DNA of 64,000 nucleotides from Shouchella clausii (GTDB lineage: Bacteria > Bacillota > Bacilli > Bacillales > Bacillaceae_D): NCBI RefSeq assembly GCF_002250115.1, contig NZ_CP019985.1:3782001-3846000 (forward strand). Reading direction: 5' to 3'. Below the pieces are notes generated by a model. That model was not told the DNA's origin. It saw only the letters and a list, made by a program, of their open reading frames with translations, and did not search any database. Numbering within the stretch: position 1 is the stretch's first letter; every line of letters begins with the position of its first letter. The translations under genes were made by a program, and so were the position numbers. This document shows positions 59,668 through 64,000 of the stretch, piece by piece.

Positions 59668-60298
59668 AATGGACCCCCGCTTCTTGTTCAAGGCGCGCTA
59701 TTTTTGCGACGCTTTTTTTTCCGTTCTCTTCAATTCCGCTCGATACATCCAGTCCGTCTATTTGGTAGCGGGCAAGCTCGACGACGTTTTCAGGCGTAAT
59801 TCCGCCTGCAATAAGCACTTGCGTACCTTGCCGAACTCCTTCTTCCGTATAAGAAGGGATCTGTTTCCAGTCGAATGATTCGCCTGTTCCGCCCCAGCCT
59901 TTGGCACTTTTACAATCAATTACATAGCCATCGGCAATGCCTGCAAAAGCCTGCATGATGCTGAGCGCGCTGCTTGAATGATGGATCGCTTTCCATACCT
60001 GCTTTTGTGTTCGGTCCTTGACGGCCTGCAAAAAGGCAGGCGTTTCGGTGCCATGTAACTGGATCACATCAAATAGGCCGCTGCTGGCAACTTGTGCGAT
60101 TGTGTCAAGTGATTCATTCACAAAAAGCGCTACCGTTTGCTTCGTGCTCATGTCAGTTGTGGCCAACCATTGCGCTACGTCATGAAGGGCAACTTTGCGC
60201 TTGCTGTTTGCCAATACGAAACCCATATAATCACAGTGAGAAGCCGCTGCCACTTCGACATCCTCTTGCTGATGCAGTCCACAATATTTTAGTTTCAT
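59645..60298 (-). CDS. trpF: Phosphoribosylanthranilate isomerase
   Basis: The 217-residue TIM barrel opens [17 protein letters not shown] with the catalytic Cys at residue 6. It continues with [25 protein letters not shown] and the phosphate site [12 protein letters not shown], with the catalytic Asp in the [13 protein letters not shown] segment. The ATG overlaps the trpC stop as ATGA and has only a weak ribosome binding site, consistent with coupled translation. Confidence 0.95.
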   Translation of the reverse strand: MKLKYCGLHQQEDVEVAAASHCDYMGFVLANSKRKVALHDVAQWLATTDMSTKQTVALFVNESLDTIAQVASSGLFDVIQLHGTETPAFLQAVKDRTQKQVWKAIHHSSSALSIMQAFAGIADGYVIDCKSAKGWGGTGESFDWKQIPSYTEEGVRQGTQVLIAGGITPENVVELARYQIDGLDVSSGIEENGKKSVAKIARLEQEAGVHYAGNNTR

Positions 60299-61062
60299 TG
60301 GTTTATCGCACTTTCAGAAAACAAGTCGATGATCGCTTGCCTTTTATCGTCTTTACGCATCAACTGTTCGCCGATCAGCACAGCGTTCGCTCCGGCTTTC
60401 TTTACACGCGCAATGTCATCAGGTGTATGAATGCCGCTCTCGGACACAAGCAACGCTTCTTTCGGCACCATTTTTGCAATCTGCTCGGTTTGGGCAACCG
60501 ATGTTTGGAACGTTTTTAAATTGCGGTTATTGATACCTATCACTTCTGGTGTAAAAACAGCAAGAAGCGACTCTAGCTCTTCTTCGCTATGGACTTCAAC
60601 TAAACACTCCACCCCTTTGCTATACGCTAGTTCATATAGTTCGTGGAGCTGCTTCGCTTCCATTGTACCAGCTATTAACAACATGGCATCTGCGCCAATA
60701 CACGCCGTTTCCTCCACTTGAAGGGGCGACAAAATAAAATCCTTCCGCAATACCGGCAAAGACACGGTCTTTTTCACTTCAGCTACATAAGCAATGTCAC
60801 CTTGAAAGTACGTACGGTCTGTCAAAACGCTAATTGCGCTTGCGCCACCCTCTTCATAAACCCGTGCAATCGCTGTTGGTGAAATCGTCTCACATAAAAC
60901 CCCTTTCGAAGGGGAAGCCTGTTTTATTTCTGCAATTAGCCCTAGTGGCAAAGACGGTTTCTGTAAGGACGCTTTCAGACTTTTTTTCGGAAAATACTGC
61001 TTTTTAGGCAACTGGAGTTGGCTGATTTCCTCTCGTTTTGTCGCCAAAATTTTCTCAAGCAT
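60295..61062 (-). CDS. trpC: Indole-3-glycerol phosphate synthase
   Basis: The 255-residue TIM barrel closes the indole ring. It contains [15 protein letters not shown] with the catalytic Glu and Lys, [32 protein letters not shown] with the catalytic Lys, and [11 protein letters not shown] and [13 protein letters not shown] near the end. The ATG overlaps trpD by 8 bases and follows AAGGGGAA. Confidence 0.96.
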   Translation of the reverse strand: MLEKILATKREEISQLQLPKKQYFPKKSLKASLQKPSLPLGLIAEIKQASPSKGVLCETISPTAIARVYEEGGASAISVLTDRTYFQGDIAYVAEVKKTVSLPVLRKDFILSPLQVEETACIGADAMLLIAGTMEAKQLHELYELAYSKGVECLVEVHSEEELESLLAVFTPEVIGINNRNLKTFQTSVAQTEQIAKMVPKEALLVSESGIHTPDDIARVKKAGANAVLIGEQLMRKDDKRQAIIDLFSESAINQ

Positions 61063-62080
61063 GCTTGATTCCCCTTCCCTGTTGTTGCAATGATTGCAAA
61101 TAGCGAAACGCCTGTTTGCTCTCTATTGCTTTGCTGGCATAGTGAACGCCTTCAGCAATGTGACTGGCATTTTCACAGGCGTACAACGCTGCCCCGGCAT
61201 TTAAAGCAACAATGTTTTTAGCTGCCTGTGGCCCGTCGCCTGAAAAAATCGCGTGGATTAACGCAGCACTTTCAGCAGGCGTATCTACTTGAATATCAGC
61301 AAGATTTCCAAGCGGCAAGCCTACGTCGTCAGGTGAGAACCGATACGTTTCGCACGTACCATCTTTCACTTCCACTACGTGTGTGTCGCCATGAATGGCA
61401 CATTCATCAAGGCCATCAGCGCCTGTAACTAAAAGGCTGTGCTCGCTACCAAGCTGGCGCAATGCTTCTCCCATTTTCAAAGCGGCTGCTTCATCGTAAA
61501 CGCCGAGAAGTTGGTAACGGGCACCGGCTGGGTTCGTAAGCGGACCTAGCAAATTAAAAATGGTACGGAAGCCAATTTCTTTCCGTGGGCCAGCGACGTG
61601 GCGCATTGACTGGTGGTACAGCGGCGCAAATAAAAAGCACAAGTTTGTTGTTTCAAGCATTTGGCAAGCTTCTTCAACGGAAGCTTGAATGTTGATGCCG
61701 AGCTCTTCCAACACATCAGCACTGCCGCTTTTGGAAGAGACAGAGCGATTGCCATGTTTGGCGACAGGGACACCGAGCGACCCCAAAACGAGCGCTGACG
61801 CAGTCGAGATGTTAAACGTTCCTAGTCCATCTCCTCCTGTGCCGCACGTATCAATCGCCCCCTCAATGACAGAAGGGAATCTGCGCGCATAAGCGCGCAT
61901 CCCTTTGGCAAAGCCGAGAATTTCCTCCGCAGTCTCGCCACGAACGCGCATCATCGTGATGAGGCTCGCCACTTGGCTGGCGGTCGCACGCCCTGACATG
62001 ATTTGTTCCATCACTTGCTCCGCCTCTTGGACAGACAAGGATTCGCCCATTAAACATTTGTTCAGCACTTGCTTCATCAT
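61055..62080 (-). CDS. trpD: Anthranilate phosphoribosyltransferase
   Basis: The 341-residue enzyme transfers phosphoribose to anthranilate. It has IDTCGTGGDGLGTFNIST with the pyrophosphate loop, VPVAKHGNRSVSSKSGSADVLEELG and FLFAPLYHQSMRHVAGPRKEIGFRTIFNLLGPLTNP. The start ATG overlaps the trpE stop by four bases (ATGA). Its normal length rules out a trpG fusion; the glutaminase subunit must be encoded elsewhere, as in B. subtilis. Confidence 0.96.
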   Translation of the reverse strand: MMKQVLNKCLMGESLSVQEAEQVMEQIMSGRATASQVASLITMMRVRGETAEEILGFAKGMRAYARRFPSVIEGAIDTCGTGGDGLGTFNISTASALVLGSLGVPVAKHGNRSVSSKSGSADVLEELGINIQASVEEACQMLETTNLCFLFAPLYHQSMRHVAGPRKEIGFRTIFNLLGPLTNPAGARYQLLGVYDEAAALKMGEALRQLGSEHSLLVTGADGLDECAIHGDTHVVEVKDGTCETYRFSPDDVGLPLGNLADIQVDTPAESAALIHAIFSGDGPQAAKNIVALNAGAALYACENASHIAEGVHYASKAIESKQAFRYLQSLQQQGRGIKHA

Positions 62081-63573
62081 GACAAACGCACCGCCTTTGC
62101 AAACAACGCTTCTGTCTGTTCAATCGCATGAATAAGTGCCTTTGCTTTGTTCAATGTTTCTTCGTATTCTTTTTCTGGGTCTGAATCTGCGACAATGCCT
62201 GCTCCTGCTTGGATGGTGGCGCAATTGCCTTCCAGAACAATCGTACGAATCGCAATGCAAGAATCAATATTGCCGTTAAAATCCATATAGCAAATGGCGC
62301 CTCCGTAGATGCCCCGTCTAGTCGGTTCTAGCTCATTTAAAATTTGCATAGCGCGAATTTTCGGTGCACCAGAAAGAGTCCCAGCAGGAAATGCCGCTTT
62401 TAAGGCGTCATAAGGCGTTGCTTCAGGCTTTAATTTGCCTGTTACTTTAGAGACGAGATGCATCACATGAGAAAATTTTCCTATTTCCATTAAAGAGGGG
62501 ACTTCTACGCTTCCATAAACCGAAACCTTGCCAACGTCATTGCGCGCCAAGTCAACAAGCATATGGTGCTCAGCCCGTTCTTTGTCGTCAGCTAGCAACT
62601 CACGGGCTAACGCTTCGTCCTCGGCCGCCGTTTGCCCACGCTCGCGCGTGCCTGCAATTGGGTGTATTTCGACATGGTCACCGCGCACTTGGACAAGCTT
62701 TTCTGGCGAACTTCCGATGATTTCTTTTTTTCCAATTTTAATATAGTACAAATACGGCGAAGGGTTAACATAGCGCAGCACACGGTACAAATCGAGCCCG
62801 CCAACAGAAACGGTCATTTCGAGCCGTTGTGACAAAACGGCTTGGAAAATGTCACCTGCCTGGATATAAGCTTTGATCCGGTTTACATCGTTTATAAAGC
62901 CTTGTTTCGAATAGTTGGAGCGAACTTCGATCGGCAGCTGCTTTTTCGTGACCATATGTGGCAAAACAGGCGCTTTAGCACTTTCCAATTTGCCGATTAG
63001 CGTACGAATTTTCGCTTGCGCTTCGGCAAAAGCTTGTTCTGCTGGCTGCAAGCCACTTTTGACTAATTGAATCAGCGTCAATTGCTTTGTTTGCTCATGA
63101 AAGCTCAGCAACTGTTCACAAAAAATGAAATGGTAATACGGGCAGCTACGTTGATCGCTCCGCTTGATGACAGGCTCCATTTCTTCGACCGCGTCATAGC
63201 TGACATAGCCTACGGCGCCTCCTTGGAAAGGAATCTCCATTTCGCTCGGTTGCGGGTCGATATGTGAAACGGTTTTCTGATAACATGCTTCGAAATTTAA
63301 CGCACTTGCAATCACCTTACCAGTCTGCAAATGAATGGTTTTATAAGACCCGTTCTCTTCTACACACTCATAAATTGGGCTCAAACCAATAAAGGAATAA
63401 TTGGACCATTCCGACTGTACGTCATTGCTTTCGAGCAAATAGGTCGCTTTTTCTTGCAATGCTTGAAACATTTGAATAGGCGTCAAGCCATCGGCAAATA
63501 CCGTTTCGCTATAAAAGCATGTACCGTAACGGTTGTAGGCTTGCTGAAAAGATGCAAAAGGGGTTTTCTTCAT
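62077..63573 (-). CDS. trpE: Anthranilate synthase component I
   Basis: The 498-residue chorismate-using enzyme has the tryptophan feedback-site motif YLLESNDVQSEWSNYSFIG near the N-terminus. The C-terminal chorismate-binding domain has HPIAGTRERG, DKERAEHHMLVDLARNDVG, FPAGTLSGAPKIRAMQI and GIYGGAICYMDFNGNIDSCI. The ATG at 63571-63573 after AAGGAGTGAG is chosen. The frame runs on to 63669 but would translate through the attenuator. First gene of the trp operon. Confidence 0.96.
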   Translation of the reverse strand: MKKTPFASFQQAYNRYGTCFYSETVFADGLTPIQMFQALQEKATYLLESNDVQSEWSNYSFIGLSPIYECVEENGSYKTIHLQTGKVIASALNFEACYQKTVSHIDPQPSEMEIPFQGGAVGYVSYDAVEEMEPVIKRSDQRSCPYYHFIFCEQLLSFHEQTKQLTLIQLVKSGLQPAEQAFAEAQAKIRTLIGKLESAKAPVLPHMVTKKQLPIEVRSNYSKQGFINDVNRIKAYIQAGDIFQAVLSQRLEMTVSVGGLDLYRVLRYVNPSPYLYYIKIGKKEIIGSSPEKLVQVRGDHVEIHPIAGTRERGQTAAEDEALARELLADDKERAEHHMLVDLARNDVGKVSVYGSVEVPSLMEIGKFSHVMHLVSKVTGKLKPEATPYDALKAAFPAGTLSGAPKIRAMQILNELEPTRRGIYGGAICYMDFNGNIDSCIAIRTIVLEGNCATIQAGAGIVADSDPEKEYEETLNKAKALIHAIEQTEALFAKAVRLS

Positions 63574-63647
63574 CTCACTCACTCCTTGTGATGTGAAAAT
63601 GAAGAGCGGGGGTGGCGAAAAAAGGGGATTCGCCTCTGGTGAAGGTA

Positions 63648-63688
63648 TGGAAAAAACATATAAAAGCATGTTTTAAGCAACCATGCTT
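63648..63688 (-). terminator. trp leader attenuator
   Basis: On the minus strand, AAGCATG (63682-63688) pairs with CATGCTT (63664-63670), followed by TTATATGTTTTTT. It lies between the TRAP triplet array and trpE, where B. subtilis has its attenuator. Confidence 0.8.
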
Positions 63689-63694
63689 ACCATT

Positions 63695-63770
63695 CTTTAC
63701 TCTTCTCTACTCTTCTCCGCTCCGCTCAACTCATTCTCAACTAGTCTCTTATCGTGCTCAAACTCAACTA
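63695..63770 (-). promoter_or_regulatory. TRAP-binding (G/U)AG triplet array in the trp leader
   Basis: Read on the minus strand from 63770 to 63695, there are about 13 GAG or TAG triplets. Most are spaced by two or three bases (TAG TT GAG TTT GAG, an 8-base gap, then GAG AC TAG TT GAG AAT GAG and onward). The last ten form an almost regular series with two-base spacers. TRAP binds eleven such triplets when charged with tryptophan and lets the attenuator form. Confidence 0.9.
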
Positions 63771-63795
63771 TTCTTGCTATTTCCTCTTGCCCAGT

Positions 63796-63825
63796 AGTGT
63801 AACGCAAATCCCCGTTTCCCGTCAA
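63796..63825 (-). promoter_or_regulatory. Probable trp operon promoter
   Basis: On the minus strand, TTGACG (63820-63825) and TACACT (63796-63801) are 18 bases apart. The position gives a leader of about 215 bases before trpE, close to the B. subtilis leader of about 203. It lies just after the aroH stop, so trp may also receive read-through from aroFBH. Confidence 0.65.
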
Positions 63826-63837
63826 CGCCCTAAGCGC

Positions 63838-64000
63838 CTATTTTTTTAATAAATCAGGACGCAACACAATCGCCCCTTCTAAAAAAACATGCCTAATCTC
63901 CTCTTGCTTTAAAGATGTATTCACTGTCATCATTACACGGATACAAAGGGGCAAGCTTCCTTTTACCGGAATTTCTTGAGCGCACATCACAGGAACGTAT
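63838..64000 (-). CDS. aroH: Chorismate mutase, C-terminal part (cut by window edge)
   Basis: A minus-strand open frame runs in from the right edge and ends at TAG 63838-63840. The visible 53 or so codons read VPVMCAQEIPVKGSLPLCIR, VMMTVNTSL and IRHVFLEGAIVLRPDL. This agrees with the C-terminus of the B. subtilis AroH type (PVMCMQEM, CIRVMMTV, IRHVYLE, VVLRPDL). Arg in CIRVMM is an active-site residue. Its place before trpE is that of the aroFBH-trp supraoperon. Confidence 0.92.
   Translation of the reverse strand, partial: YVPVMCAQEIPVKGSLPLCIRVMMTVNTSLKQEEIRHVFLEGAIVLRPDLLKK

Overview
The window looks like the chromosome of an alkaliphile-type Bacillaceae bacterium, most probably Shouchella (formerly Bacillus) clausii or a near relative. 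This rests on gene content and order, which follow Bacillus subtilis in the right half (aroH-trpEDCFBA-hisC-tyrA-aroA, ypiABF-qcrABC-ypjAB, ypjC/ypjD-dapB-mgsA), on strong Gram-positive ribosome binding sites, and on intermediate GC content. No rRNA, tRNA, CRISPR array or prophage is visible. Most genes lie on the minus strand. Starts were re-chosen from ribosome binding sites where the longest open frame begins too far upstream.

Region 1-12.6 kb: housekeeping and stress genes (an EamA transporter, a YebC/PmpR regulator, exonuclease III, D-serine dehydratase, a GmhB-like phosphatase), then a complete six-gene petrobactin siderophore operon (asbA-F) with a Fur box in front of it. Next comes an IsdG/HmoA-like haem monooxygenase whose near-perfect promoter has a Fur box embedded in it. 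The well-placed ATG of that gene is one base out of frame across a run of nine T.

Region 12.6-24 kb: the reverse transsulfuration pair mccAB; two luciferase-like monooxygenase paralogues with a spoIISA-spoIISB toxin-antitoxin cassette between them (the antitoxin is a 48-codon gene easily missed); a TetR regulator with a perfect palindromic operator, followed by an Eis-like acetyltransferase; a secreted NlpC/P60 endopeptidase behind a WalR-type box. An IS3-family element has landed in that gene's terminator.

Region 24-40.4 kb: 3-methyladenine glycosylase; a thiamine-precursor ECF transporter (ykoEDC type) under a TPP riboswitch; branched-chain aminotransferase; a CDF metal exporter; two tandem secreted 3D-domain cell wall proteins; the oxidative pentose phosphate enzymes gnd and zwf facing each other with an AT-rich ClbS/DfsB-family gene between them; small conserved proteins and methyltransferases.

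Region 40.4-64 kb: rtcB and an acetyltransferase sit where B. subtilis carries bacillithiol genes, next to mgsA-dapB-ypjD. Then come the menaquinol-cytochrome c reductase genes with the ypi/ypj genes, and the aromatic amino acid supraoperon. The trp leader has a TRAP-type array of GAG/UAG triplets and an attenuator. The 3' end of aroH is cut by the window edge.

Two stretches without genes hold candidate small RNAs (about 38.05 kb and 53.85 kb). The second has a sigma-A-type promoter, a CcpA-like site and a 16-bp-stem terminator. A family of short terminator-linked repeats occurs in at least four places.
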